NCBI GenBank assembly: GCA_027484915.1
Contig: JAIXSA010000111.1
Location: forward strand, 1 to 58,323
DNA: 58,323 nucleotides
Origin: Paracoccaceae bacterium
Lineage (GTDB): Bacteria; Pseudomonadota; Alphaproteobacteria; Rhodobacterales; Rhodobacteraceae
Reading direction: 5' to 3'
Shown piece by piece: positions 50,290 through 58,323 of the stretch (the stretch's first letter is position 1; each line of letters begins with the position of its first letter). The translations under genes were made by a program, and so were the position numbers. The notes below the pieces were generated by a model, which saw nothing but the letters and a program-made list of their open reading frames with translations, searched no databases and was not told where the DNA came from.

Positions 50290-50744
50290 AACAGCAGCTT
50301 GTAGACGTTGCCGTTGGTATCCGAGGCCTGGCCCGTGCCGCTCGCGGTGCCCGACCCGATGACGAAGGTGCCCTGCACCCGCGTGCCATCCGCGCAGACG
50401 GCATAGATCTCGCCGTTGTTCACGCCCGCGACCGTGGCAACCTCGTGCCCGACTTCCCCGCCGGTCTTCCGCCAGGTCAGCGACATGCCCTTCTTGTTCG
50501 ACACCGTGCGCGGCGTCAGCGACGACCAGGTGCCGCTGCACTTGCCCCGCTCGGGCAGGCGGAAGGTCAGCTCGCCCGAAGTGCTGGAGGTGTTCCTCGC
50601 CGTGGCCTGGATCACCAGCGTCGGATCAGAGTCGGCAATCGGCCCCTGCAGCGGGTAAAGCTGCATCGGGCTCGTGCCGCTCGCGCAGGCGGCAAGCGGC
50701 AGCAGGCAGGCCAGGATCAGCAGTCGGCGGGTCGGTGCAGTCAT
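50286..50744 (-). CDS. small lipoprotein of unknown function
   Basis: 152 aa. Lipoprotein signal peptide RRLLILACLLPLAACASG: the lipobox LAAC puts the modified cysteine at about residue 20. The mature part is polar and beta-rich (TLVIQATARNTSSTSGELTFRLP, GTWSSLTPRTVSNKKG, EIYAVCADGTRVQGTFVIGSGTASG). It resembles small Rhodobacterales lipoproteins without assigned role. The Asp-free +2/+3 residues (Ala-Ser) would allow sorting to the outer membrane. Convergent with aroB. Confidence 0.75.
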   Translation of the reverse strand: MTAPTRRLLILACLLPLAACASGTSPMQLYPLQGPIADSDPTLVIQATARNTSSTSGELTFRLPERGKCSGTWSSLTPRTVSNKKGMSLTWRKTGGEVGHEVATVAGVNNGEIYAVCADGTRVQGTFVIGSGTASGTGQASDTNGNVYKLLF

Positions 50745-50868
50745 CGGCGGGCGGGGCTCCGAAAGGCATCAGGCAGGACCGGTCGCGCGTCTATGCGGCG
50801 AATTCGGTCACATGTCCAGAGGGCCGACCCCCGGCGCGCAACCGCACACCGGGTCGTGAAGCGGTGTC

Positions 50869-51702
50869 TCACCGGGTGAAGAAGGGCGCGGCCGTCATCG
50901 TCGGCGGCACCGGAACGCCCATCCGCGTCAAGATAGACGGGGCCAGCGCCAGTTGATCCAGCACCTGATCTTCCGGCGGCAAGCTGCTGCTGCCAAAGTA
51001 GTAGAACGCAAAGTCCCGCTGATCCTCACCCGTCCCGCCATGATGCCCGCGTGCGTCCTGGCCGTGGTCTGCGGTCACGATCACCTCATAGCCATTCTGC
51101 CGCCAGCGATGGATCCACGGTGCCAGGATCGCGTCCATGTGGAAACACGCGTTGTCCATCTCCTCGCAATCGTGGAAGAATCGGTGCCCCATGCTGTCCA
51201 GCGTGCAGGTATGCAGGATGCCATAGTCGATCCCCTTCACCTCGCACAGCCGCGTCAGCGTGCCGAAGAGGTCATAGTCCGACGGCGTCATCTGGTTCGC
51301 GTGACCATAGCCATGCATCGTGTGGAACCGCCCATGCGTGATCGGCCCGCCCGGTTCGTCATACTCGATGTCGCGGACCACATCGAACGGCGCGCGGTTG
51401 AAGAACTCGGACCAGTAGCTGTGCGTCACCGCCCCGGTGGTCTTGCCCGCGCGCGTCAATTCGCTGAACACGTCCGGAAACGTCACCCGCCGGATATCCG
51501 CGTTGTCCCAGATGTGATGCTTCTGCGGCGGCACGCCGGTGTGGATCGACGCATAGCACGAGGCCGAGGTCGACGGCAGCACCGCCCGCATCCGCCGCAC
51601 CCGCGCTTCGCCCGCTTCGACCCAGCCTTCCAGGTTGCCGAACAGCCGCCGCCAGTTCCGGTAAGGCACCCCGTCCAGGATGATCAGAAGCAGTTTGGTC
51701 AT
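50869..51702 (-). CDS. alkaline-phosphatase-superfamily hydrolase (nucleotide pyrophosphatase-like)
   Basis: 277 aa, cytoplasmic by sequence (no signal). Metal and nucleophile elements of the superfamily: LLIILDGVPYRN (Asp), VLPSTSASCYASIHTGVPPQKH (Ser/Thr nucleophile region), HTCTLDSMGHRFF (Asp and His), and VTADHGQDARGHHGG (Asp-His). It is shorter than full alkaline phosphatases and closest to phosphodiesterase/pyrophosphatase types. Last of the minus-strand ABC cluster, separated from the ATPase gene by repeat copy C; probably linked to use of the imported compound, though substrate is unknown. Confidence 0.83.
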   Translation of the reverse strand: MTKLLLIILDGVPYRNWRRLFGNLEGWVEAGEARVRRMRAVLPSTSASCYASIHTGVPPQKHHIWDNADIRRVTFPDVFSELTRAGKTTGAVTHSYWSEFFNRAPFDVVRDIEYDEPGGPITHGRFHTMHGYGHANQMTPSDYDLFGTLTRLCEVKGIDYGILHTCTLDSMGHRFFHDCEEMDNACFHMDAILAPWIHRWRQNGYEVIVTADHGQDARGHHGGTGEDQRDFAFYYFGSSSLPPEDQVLDQLALAPSILTRMGVPVPPTMTAAPFFTR

Positions 51703-51713
51703 TCTACGCGACG

Positions 51714-51785
51714 CCTCCTTGTGCGCCTTCGGCTTCTCGTCGGTGATCGCCCCCAGCGAGGAGTGACGAAGTCATCGACGAGCGG
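51714..51785. repeat. dispersed palindromic intergenic repeat, copy C
   Basis: About 72 bp filling the gap between the double-ATPase stop (3 bp away) and the hydrolase start. Core TGACGAAGTCA followed by TCGACGAGCGG, plus GGTGATCGC and AGCGAGGAG. It is closest to copies A (outer arm) and B (GACGAGAAGCCGA half). Confidence 0.78.
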
Positions 51786-51788
51786 CGG

Positions 51789-53423
51789 TCAATTCCCCGC
51801 GCTCTCCATCTTCCGGTGCGCGATCACCTGCTCCAGCCAGCCCTGTTCCATCTCCGGAACCGAGCTCAACAACAGGTCGGTATAATCATCAAACGGCGGC
51901 GTCAGCACGTCGGACTTCTGGCCGTAGCGGACCACTGCTCCCTTGTACATCACCGCGATCTTGTCCGAGATCGCCTTCACTGTCGCCAGGTCATGCGTGA
52001 TGAACAGATATGCCACCCCAGCCTCGGCCTGCAGCGCCAGAAGCAGTTTCAGGATGCCGTCCGCCACCAAGGGGTCCAGCGCCGACGTGACTTCGTCGCA
52101 GATGATCAGCTTCGGCTTTGCCGCAAGCGCGCGCGCAATGCAGACCCGCTGCTTCTGGCCACCCGACAGTTCCGCCGGATAGCGGGCCGCAAAGCCCTTG
52201 CCCATTTCGATCTGGTCCAGAAGTTCCTGGACCCGCTTGTCACGCGCCTCGCCCTTCAGACCGAAGTAGAACTCCAAGGGCCGCCCGATGATCGTGCCCA
52301 CGGTCTGGCGCGGGTTCATCGCGGTGTCGGCCATTTGGTAGATCATCTGGATTTCCCGCAGGTCGTCCTTCGTGCGCCCCGCTAGGTCCGCCGACAATGT
52401 CCGCCCGGCAAAGGTGATCCGCCCCGCAGTCGGCGGCAGCAGCCCCGTGATCGCCCGCGCCAGCGTCGACTTGCCCGAGCCGCTTTCACCCACCACCGCC
52501 AGCGTCTGTCCGACCGGCAGCTCGACCGAGACGTTCTTCAGCACGTCGAAGTTCGTCCCCCGATAGCGCGCCGTCAGGTTCTGCACCTGCAGGATTGGCG
52601 GGGCGGGGGCCTTCTCGACATGCTCCAGGCTGCGGACCGACACCAAAGCCTTGGTATAGTCCTGCGTCGGTCGGTGGATGATCTGCCCGGTCTCGCCCAG
52701 TTCCACCATCCGGCCATGCCGCAGCACCATGATGTCGTCCGCGACCTGCGCCACCACGGCCAGGTCATGTGTGATGTACAAGGCGGCGACATGCGTGTCC
52801 CGGATCGCCTCCTTGATCGCCGCCAGCACGTCGATCTGCGTGGTCACGTCCAGCGCCGTCGTCGGTTCGTCAAAGATCACCAGATCCGGCTTCGGGCACA
52901 GCGCCATTGCTGTCATGCAGCGCTGCAACTGCCCGCCCGAGACCTGATGCGGATAGCGGTTGCCGATCGTCTCCGGGTTTGGCAGGCCCAGCTTCTTGAA
53001 CAGCCCCACCGCGCGCTTTTCCGCTTCGGCCTTGGAACACAGTCCATGCGACAGACAGGTCTCGATCACCTGCTCCATGATCTGCTTGGCCGGGTTGAAG
53101 CTCGCCGCCGCCGATTGCGAGACATAGGTCACCTCGCGCCCGCGCAGGGCCCGCAACGCTTTCGCATTGGCCAGCCGGATTTCCCGCCCGTTCAGGTGGA
53201 TCGTCCCCCCCGTCAGCCGCACGCCCCCGCGCCCGTAGGCCATTGCCGACAGGCCGATGGTGGACTTGCCCGCCCCCGATTCGCCGATCAGCCCCAGCAC
53301 GCGACCGCGCTCCAGAGTCAGGTCCACGCCATGCACCAGCGTGACCTCCTTCGGCGGCTCGCCGGGCGGATAAGAGGTCGCCTCGATCACAAGGCCCTTG
53401 ATCTGCAACAGGGGATCAGCCAC
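51789..53423 (-). CDS. peptide/nickel-type ABC transporter, fused double ATPase
   Basis: 544 aa carrying two complete nucleotide-binding domains, DppD-like then DppF-like. First: Walker A GESGAGKST, SYVSQSAAASFNPA, signature VSGGQLQR, Walker B LVIFDEPTTALD. Second: GESGSGKST, MIYQMADTAMNPRQTV, LSGGQKQRVCIARAL, IICDEVTSALD. Fusion means one gene supplies both ATPases for the two permeases upstream. It overlaps the permease gene by 8 bp. The family takes up di/oligopeptides, nickel, glutathione and related solutes; specificity lies in the binding protein. Confidence 0.93.
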   Translation of the reverse strand: MADPLLQIKGLVIEATSYPPGEPPKEVTLVHGVDLTLERGRVLGLIGESGAGKSTIGLSAMAYGRGGVRLTGGTIHLNGREIRLANAKALRALRGREVTYVSQSAAASFNPAKQIMEQVIETCLSHGLCSKAEAEKRAVGLFKKLGLPNPETIGNRYPHQVSGGQLQRCMTAMALCPKPDLVIFDEPTTALDVTTQIDVLAAIKEAIRDTHVAALYITHDLAVVAQVADDIMVLRHGRMVELGETGQIIHRPTQDYTKALVSVRSLEHVEKAPAPPILQVQNLTARYRGTNFDVLKNVSVELPVGQTLAVVGESGSGKSTLARAITGLLPPTAGRITFAGRTLSADLAGRTKDDLREIQMIYQMADTAMNPRQTVGTIIGRPLEFYFGLKGEARDKRVQELLDQIEMGKGFAARYPAELSGGQKQRVCIARALAAKPKLIICDEVTSALDPLVADGILKLLLALQAEAGVAYLFITHDLATVKAISDKIAVMYKGAVVRYGQKSDVLTPPFDDYTDLLLSSVPEMEQGWLEQVIAHRKMESAGN

Positions 53424-54231
53424 CGCGTCCTCCCTTCAGGCTGGAAGTCCGGGTCAGGATCCCGTCCGCGACCAGGTTCACCGAAATCGCCAGCGCGGCA
53501 ATCGCTGCAGCAGGCAGCAGCGCAGCCGACTTGCCGTAGATCAGCCCGTCCTTGTTCTCCTTCACCATACCACCCCAGTCGGCCAAGGGGGGCTGGATGC
53601 CAAGCCCCAGGAACGACAGGGTCGAGATGAACAGGACCGCAAAGATGAAGCGCAGCCCGAACTCGGCCACCAGCGGCGACAGGGCATTGGGCAAAATTTC
53701 CTTGAAGATGACCCAGGTGCCCTTCTCGCCCCGCAGCTTCGCGGCCTCGACATAGTCCATCACCGCGATGTCGGCGGCGACCGCGCGCGACAGGCGGAAG
53801 ACCCGCGTCGAATCCAGGACGCCCATCACCAGGATCAGCACCGTGAGGTTCAAGGGCAGCACCGACAGCATCACCAGCGCCACGATCAGCGACGGCACCG
53901 CCATCACCATGTCGACGATCCGCGACAGGACCTGGTCGATCCAGCCGCCCTTGACCGCCGAAAGGAAACCCAGGAACGCCCCCAGCGAGAACGCCAGGAC
54001 GGACGACGCCAGCGCCACGAAGATCGTGATCTGCGCGCCATAGATCAGCCGCGAAAGGATGTCGCGCCCGATGGTATCGGTCCCCAGCCAGAACTGGGCC
54101 GAGGGGCCTTCCCACTGGCCGCCCGAGACATCGGTGATCTCGTAGGGCGCCAGCCACTGCGCGAAGACCGCGACGAACAGAAAGGTCCCGGTCAGGACAA
54201 GGCCGATGAGGGCGGAAATGGGTAGTCTCAT
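53416..54231 (-). CDS. peptide-type ABC transporter permease (DppC-like)
   Basis: 271 aa with six helices. N-terminal LIGLVLTGTFLFVAVFAQWLAPYE, the OppC-type FWLGTDTIGRDILSRLIYGAQIT and the EAA loop AAKLRGEKGTWVIFKEILPNALSPLVAEF, which contacts the ATPase. ATG overlaps the stop of the partner permease (ATGA) and its end overlaps the ATPase gene, so the three are tightly coupled. Forms the membrane channel with the DppB-like partner. Confidence 0.93.
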   Translation of the reverse strand: MRLPISALIGLVLTGTFLFVAVFAQWLAPYEITDVSGGQWEGPSAQFWLGTDTIGRDILSRLIYGAQITIFVALASSVLAFSLGAFLGFLSAVKGGWIDQVLSRIVDMVMAVPSLIVALVMLSVLPLNLTVLILVMGVLDSTRVFRLSRAVAADIAVMDYVEAAKLRGEKGTWVIFKEILPNALSPLVAEFGLRFIFAVLFISTLSFLGLGIQPPLADWGGMVKENKDGLIYGKSAALLPAAAIAALAISVNLVADGILTRTSSLKGGRGG

Positions 54232-55184
54232 TTCGGGTGCCTCAGGCGGGGATTGGCCAGGATGCCGATGATGTCTGCCGCCATGTTCAGGAAGATGTAA
54301 ACCGCCGCGAAGATCAGCCCCACCGCCTGCACCACGGGCAGGTCGCGCTTGGTCACGTGGTCGACCAGGTATTGTCCCAGGGCGTTGTATCCGAAGACGA
54401 CCTCGACCACGACGACGCCGACGACGAGGTAGGCGAGGTTCAGCATCACCACGCTGACCACGGGCGCGATGGCATTGGGGAAAGCGTGCTTCCAGATCAC
54501 CGTCATCGGCGACAGGCCCTTGAGTTCCGCCGTCTCGATGTAGGCCGACTGCATGACGTTCAGGATCGCCGCCCGCGTCATCCGCATCATGTGGGCAAGG
54601 ACGACAAGGACCAGCACGATGACGGGCAGGGCGACCGCGTTCAGCTTGGCCCAGAAGGTCATGCCGGGGAAGACCATTGCGACGGGCTGGAAGATCGGGA
54701 TCAGCTGGGTGAAGATGTAGATGACGAAATAGGCCGCGACGAATTCCGGCAGGCTGATCGTCGAAAGGGTGATCCCCGAGATGACCTTGTCGGGCCATTT
54801 CCCGGCATGGCGGGCGGCGACAAGGCCCAGAAGGATCGCCAGCGGTACCGCGATCACGGCGGCGCATCCGGCCAGGAACAGGGTGTTCCCCAGCCTTTGC
54901 CCGATGGACTGCGCGATGTCCGCGCCGTTGGTCAGCGCCTTGCCCAGGTCGCCGGTCAGGATGCCGCCCAGCCACTGGAAATAGCGGGTCAGCGGAGGCT
55001 GGTTCAGCCCCATCTTCTCGCGCAGGTTCGCCAGCGCCTCAGGCGTCGCCTGCTGCCCCAGGATCGCCTGCGCGGTGTCCCCCGGCAGCGCCTCGACGCC
55101 CAGGAAGATCACCGCCGACACAGCGAGCAGGAGAAGGAGGCCCAGCGCAATGCGCTGGACCACCAGTTTCAGGATGGGATGCAC
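54228..55184 (-). CDS. peptide-type ABC transporter permease (DppB-like)
   Basis: 318 aa with six helices. Typical DppB opening LVVQRIALGLLLLLAVSAVIFLGVEALPGDTAQAILGQQATPEALANLREKMGLNQPPLTRYFQWL, and EAA loop IETAELKGLSPMTVIWKHAFPNAIAPVVSV. GTG start 10 bp after the binding-protein stop. Ends inside the start codon of the DppC-like gene. Confidence 0.93.
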   Translation of the reverse strand: MHPILKLVVQRIALGLLLLLAVSAVIFLGVEALPGDTAQAILGQQATPEALANLREKMGLNQPPLTRYFQWLGGILTGDLGKALTNGADIAQSIGQRLGNTLFLAGCAAVIAVPLAILLGLVAARHAGKWPDKVISGITLSTISLPEFVAAYFVIYIFTQLIPIFQPVAMVFPGMTFWAKLNAVALPVIVLVLVVLAHMMRMTRAAILNVMQSAYIETAELKGLSPMTVIWKHAFPNAIAPVVSVVMLNLAYLVVGVVVVEVVFGYNALGQYLVDHVTKRDLPVVQAVGLIFAAVYIFLNMAADIIGILANPRLRHPK

Positions 55185-55194
55185 GACCCGCGCC

Positions 55195-56793
55195 TTACGC
55201 GTTCAGCCAGCACTTGATCTGTGCGCGCCCGTTCATCAGCTCGCCGTTCGGATCATCCACCCAGCCGCCCACGGTATCGCTGACGCCCGAGACGAAGTCG
55301 TTGAACATCGGCAGGATCAGGCCACCCTCGTCACGCAGGATCTGCGCCATCTCGGTGTACATGCCCTTGCGCTTGGCCTCGTCCAACTCGCCACGCGCCG
55401 CCATCAGCAGCTCGTCGAACTTGGCGTTCTTGAACTTGGTGTCGTTCCACTCGGCCGTCGACAGATACGCCGTCGTGTACATCTGGTCCTGCACCGGACG
55501 CCCGCCCCAGTAGGACGCGCAGAACGGGGCCACGTTCCAGACGTTCGACCAGTAGCCGTCATCGGGCTCCAGTTTCACCTGCAGCGGGATGCCTGCCGCA
55601 TTGGCGCTTGCCGCGAAGAGGTTCGCCGCATCGACCGCCCCCGGGAACGCCCCCGGAGCCGTCGCCAGCACGATGGGCGAGCCGTCATGGCCCGACTTCG
55701 CATAGTATTCCGCCGCCTTCGCCGCGTCGTATTCGCGCTGCTCGAACTTGTCCTCGAACAGGGGATAGGCCGCGTTGATCGGGAAATCGTTGCCACGGCT
55801 GCCCAGGCCGCCCAGGACCTTGTCCACCATCTCCTGCCGGTTGATCGCCAGCTTCAGCGCCATCCGCAGGTCGTTGTTGTCGAACGGAGCCTTGTCGACA
55901 TGCATGATGAAGACATAGTGCCCACGGCCCGCGACGGCCTTGATCTGCACGCCCGGAACGCCCTTCAGCAGCTCCACGATCTTCGGGTCAACCCGGTTGA
56001 TCATGTGGACCTGGCCCGACTGCAGCGCCGCGGTGCGGGCGGTGTTGTCGTTGATCACCAGGATCTCGATTTCATCGGCATGGCCGATGGTGCTGTCGAA
56101 GTAGTTCGCGTGCTTCTTGAACGTATGCCGCACGCCGGGTTCGTTGATCACCACCGAATAGGGCCCCGCGCCGATCCCCGCCGCCGGGTTGTCCACGCCA
56201 CCACCCGGCTGGATCATCAGGTGATAGTCCGCCATCAGGAACGGCAGGTCGGCGTTGGCCGCGTTCAGCTTCAGCGTGACCATGTCACCTTCAGCCTTCA
56301 TGTCCGCGATGCCCTGCACGATCCCAAGGGCCCCCGACTGCGCCTTTTCGTCCGTGTGGCGCTTCAGCGTAGCCACCACGTCCTCGGCCGTCACCGTGCC
56401 GCCGCCGTGATATTCCACGCCCTGGCGGATCTTGAACTTCCATTCCGTCGCATCGGGGCTGGACGAGATTTCCTCGGCGATCCGCAGGTCAATGGTGCCG
56501 TCCGCCTTCACGTCGCACAGCAGCTCGCCCCAGGTCATGTTCACCTGGAACGGCACTTCCGAGGCCGCCAGCGCCGGGTCCAGGCTGTTGGTCGATTCGC
56601 CGCCCTGCATGCCGATGCGGATCACGCCGCCCTTCTTCGCTTCCTGCGCCTGTGCGGCCTTGCCGAACAGTGCCGAAGCCAGCCCCGCCGAAACGCCCAG
56701 GGCCGTCGTGCGACCGACGAACTCGCGCCGGGTCATCCGGCCGGCTTTCGCCTGCGCCACCATCCAGTCAAGCTGCTTGTGCTTGTCGTCCAT
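55195..56793 (-). CDS. extracellular solute-binding protein, family 5 (Tat-exported)
   Basis: 532 aa. A twin-arginine signal (MTRREFVGRTTALGVSAGLASALFGKAAQAQ, ~residues 20-50) follows a short cytoplasmic lead, so it is exported folded to the periplasm. The mature SBP_bac_5 fold shows LDPALAASEVPFQVNMTWGELL, EWKFKIRQGVEYHGGGTVTAEDVVATLKRH (family signature region), DNNDLRMALKLAINRQEMVDKVL and WNDTKFKNAKFDELLMAARGELDEAKRKGMYTEMAQIL. It determines the ligand, which cannot be read. GGAGA precedes the ATG. First transporter gene after the CocE-family hydrolase. Confidence 0.93.
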   Translation of the reverse strand: MDDKHKQLDWMVAQAKAGRMTRREFVGRTTALGVSAGLASALFGKAAQAQEAKKGGVIRIGMQGGESTNSLDPALAASEVPFQVNMTWGELLCDVKADGTIDLRIAEEISSSPDATEWKFKIRQGVEYHGGGTVTAEDVVATLKRHTDEKAQSGALGIVQGIADMKAEGDMVTLKLNAANADLPFLMADYHLMIQPGGGVDNPAAGIGAGPYSVVINEPGVRHTFKKHANYFDSTIGHADEIEILVINDNTARTAALQSGQVHMINRVDPKIVELLKGVPGVQIKAVAGRGHYVFIMHVDKAPFDNNDLRMALKLAINRQEMVDKVLGGLGSRGNDFPINAAYPLFEDKFEQREYDAAKAAEYYAKSGHDGSPIVLATAPGAFPGAVDAANLFAASANAAGIPLQVKLEPDDGYWSNVWNVAPFCASYWGGRPVQDQMYTTAYLSTAEWNDTKFKNAKFDELLMAARGELDEAKRKGMYTEMAQILRDEGGLILPMFNDFVSGVSDTVGGWVDDPNGELMNGRAQIKCWLNA

Positions 56794-56896
56794 TTTCGTC
56801 TCCCTGATCTGGTCCCCATGCCGGGGATTCTTTTGTTGACTACAGAATCAATAAACCGCGAACCGGCTCATGCGACAAACGTTTTCTCGCTTGGCT

Positions 56897-58323
56897 TCAC
56901 ACAAAGTCTCTTGCGACCTCTTCGTCCCAGTCGCGCCGGAAAACGACACTGTCACCCTCCCAGGCGGTCAGCGTCGCCGTCATCCGCAGATGTGTGGCAG
57001 TTGCGGTCATCACCGTCTCGGCCCGAGTCCTCACCCGCCAGTCGCCGCGCGACAGCCGCTGCTCCCAGGTGATCTCGGCGCGCGCCGACAAGGGGTCCGT
57101 GCCCACTTCCCAGCGTTCCGTGGTATGCTCGCCGGTGACCAGCCCATGCGTCAGGTTCTCCGGGTCGCCCTGGTCGTCCGTCACCACAAGCGCATGGGTC
57201 CCAGCAATCAAGTCGGTCTCGATCCGCCGTGCGGCAGATCCTTCGCGCAGCACCCGATGCTTCCACGGCGGCGCGGTTTCGGCGGGCGGAGGCGTCCATT
57301 CCGCCTCGCCCGTGCCTTGGTGCACCGGCAGGTCCAGGCTTGCCTGCGTGATCTCCAACGTTGCCGCTTCGGGGCTGGGCCAGACGAAGGGCCAGTAGGT
57401 TGTCGACAGCGCCAGCCGCAGCTTGTGTCCCGCCGCGACCCGGTAGCCCATCTGGTCCAGGACCAGGACGATATCCTCCGGCTGGCCGGGCTTCATCGGC
57501 TCCGGCGCCTCGGCGCTGCGCCGGTGACAGAGGTTCAGGATGCCGTGCGCAATCCGGGTCGACGACCCGTCCGGTGCCACATCGCACAGCCGTGCCACCA
57601 GAAACGCCAGGGGCTTGTCGGAGGCCAGCCGCAGCGACAGCTTCGCCGACCCCAGCAGTTCCAGCGGCTCTGCCAGCGGCGCGCCGTCGAAACAGACCGA
57701 CAGCGCATCATCCGCCCGCTGGTCGCCCGCCATTTCGGCATTCAGCCCCATCGGAAAGAACTCGCCCGCCGTCATCCCCAGATGCTGCGGCGTGCAGACG
57801 CTGGCATGAAGCGGCCCCGCCACCCCCAGCCCTGCGTCCGACAACAGCATCACCCGACGGCTGACCCGGGGCGTCGGCCATTCAGCCTCGGCAATCCAGT
57901 GCCCGTCCCGATGCGCCGCGCTTGGGTTCGGCGGGGCAGAGTGGAACATGTATGCCCGAAGCGCCGGATCATCCTCGGCTCCGTTTTCGATGCCCTTCAA
58001 CCAGCGGTCCCACCAGCGGATCGCCAGCTGCAGGAACCCGATCTTCGGCCCCGGCACCGCGGTATGCGGATACTGGTGCACCCAGGGCCCGATGATCCCC
58101 TTCACCGGCCCCTTCGCGCCTTCCAGCAGCTTGGCGACCGTATTCATGTAATTGTCGTTCCACCCGCCATAGGACAGGATCGGCACTGTCATCCGGTTCC
58201 AATCCTCGCAGATCGAGCCGTGTTTCCAGTAGGCATCCCTCGTCTGGTGCGCCGCCCAGCCGGGGGCATGGAAGGGCTGGTTCTGCAGCCGCTGGAGCCA
58301 GGTTTCCCGCCAGCCATTGTGCA
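56897..58323 (-). CDS. CocE/NonD-family serine hydrolase, partial at window edge
   Basis: At least 475 aa; the reading frame stays open to the last base, so the N-terminal part, with the nucleophile serine, is outside. Visible: AAHQTRDAYWKHGSICEDW (typical CocE segment), VPILSYGGWNDNYMN (Asp of the triad region), GIIGPWVHQYPHTAVPG (catalytic His region) and the C-terminal X-Pro peptidase-type jelly-roll domain (~250-475; CDVAPDGSSTRIAHGILNL, GHKLRLALSTTYWPFVWPSPEAATLEI). The family hydrolyses acyl esters or Xaa-Pro peptides. Upstream of the peptide-type ABC genes on the same strand, it may process the imported compound. Confidence 0.88.
   Translation of the reverse strand, partial: HNGWRETWLQRLQNQPFHAPGWAAHQTRDAYWKHGSICEDWNRMTVPILSYGGWNDNYMNTVAKLLEGAKGPVKGIIGPWVHQYPHTAVPGPKIGFLQLAIRWWDRWLKGIENGAEDDPALRAYMFHSAPPNPSAAHRDGHWIAEAEWPTPRVSRRVMLLSDAGLGVAGPLHASVCTPQHLGMTAGEFFPMGLNAEMAGDQRADDALSVCFDGAPLAEPLELLGSAKLSLRLASDKPLAFLVARLCDVAPDGSSTRIAHGILNLCHRRSAEAPEPMKPGQPEDIVLVLDQMGYRVAAGHKLRLALSTTYWPFVWPSPEAATLEITQASLDLPVHQGTGEAEWTPPPAETAPPWKHRVLREGSAARRIETDLIAGTHALVVTDDQGDPENLTHGLVTGEHTTERWEVGTDPLSARAEITWEQRLSRGDWRVRTRAETVMTATATHLRMTATLTAWEGDSVVFRRDWDEEVARDFV

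Noticed and set aside
56823-56852. Hairpin TCCCC/GGGGA followed by a T-rich stretch
   Set aside because: Only a 5-bp stem, and it points along the plus strand where no gene ends; on the minus strand it would lie in the binding-protein leader without a T-tract.
55075-57072. 665-codon plus-strand frame over the binding-protein gene
   Set aside because: Antisense to the Tat-exported binding protein and part of the CocE gene; no recognisable motif or ribosome site.
1-58323. CRISPR arrays, rRNA genes, prophage or insertion-sequence transposases
   Set aside because: Both strands were checked for regularly spaced repeats and for transposase, integrase or phage proteins; none was seen apart from the gene-end repeat family and xerD.

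Overview
The window is 58.3 kb of high-GC, gene-dense chromosome. Its gene order and protein types point to an alphaproteobacterium of the Rhodobacterales (Rhodobacter/Tabrizicola/Gemmobacter-like). The supporting evidence is the xerD/aroK/aroB block, the pdxH/cold-shock/DUF192 block opposite fabI, pcm-tolC followed by a PopZ-like protein, a TauR-type taurine cluster, and a DUF6280-like protein. There is no rRNA, CRISPR array, prophage or insertion sequence. Two tRNA genes are present: Pro(UGG) and Cys(GCA).

Layout. 0-16.3 kb is housekeeping: kbl with its XRE-cupin regulator, selO, tRNA-Pro, YCII, DUF192, a double cold-shock protein, pdxH, fabI, a LysE exporter, gpt, DUF2127, an aminotransferase, a PpiD-like foldase overlapping trpE, a YibQ-like divergent polysaccharide deacetylase with a very long Ala/Pro/Glu linker, tRNA-Cys, and a UDP-glucuronate epimerase.

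16.3-29.9 kb is a taurine dissimilation and sulfite oxidation region. tpa (taurine:pyruvate aminotransferase) has its own terminator. tauR and a tightly overlapping operon xsc-tauZ-ackA-soeA-soeB-soeC follow. Together they predict: taurine to sulfoacetaldehyde (Tpa); to acetyl phosphate plus sulfite (Xsc); acetyl phosphate to acetate plus ATP (AckA); and sulfite exported (TauZ) or oxidised to sulfate on the cytoplasmic face of the membrane (SoeABC). Arrays of CTGG-type boxes lie upstream of both tpa and xsc with the same first spacing, which suggests one TauR regulon. Between tpa and tauR sits unrelated DNA: an AT-rich CoiA-like nuclease gene, a 411-bp gene-free stretch, and a fatty-acid desaturase.

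29.9-48.3 kb holds a phosphomannomutase, small and membrane proteins, pcm-tolC-popZ-like, ygfZ, an MsbA-like exporter, a class V aminotransferase, a DMT transporter, an MBL hydrolase, denD, DUF305, a class I amidotransferase, a HemG-like flavodoxin, a CBS/CorC protein, xerD and an uncharacterised exported protein. 48.3-58.3 kb holds aroK-aroB, a lipoprotein, and a minus-strand peptide-type ABC cluster: CocE-family hydrolase (cut by the window edge), Tat-dependent binding protein, two permeases, a fused double ATPase, and an alkaline-phosphatase-superfamily hydrolase.

Four copies of a roughly 60-75 bp imperfect-palindrome repeat, with a conserved TGAC-N3-GTCA core, lie directly at gene 3' ends (after selO, trpE, tauR and the double ATPase). 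All functions are assigned from recognisable motifs and family memory; no database search was run.
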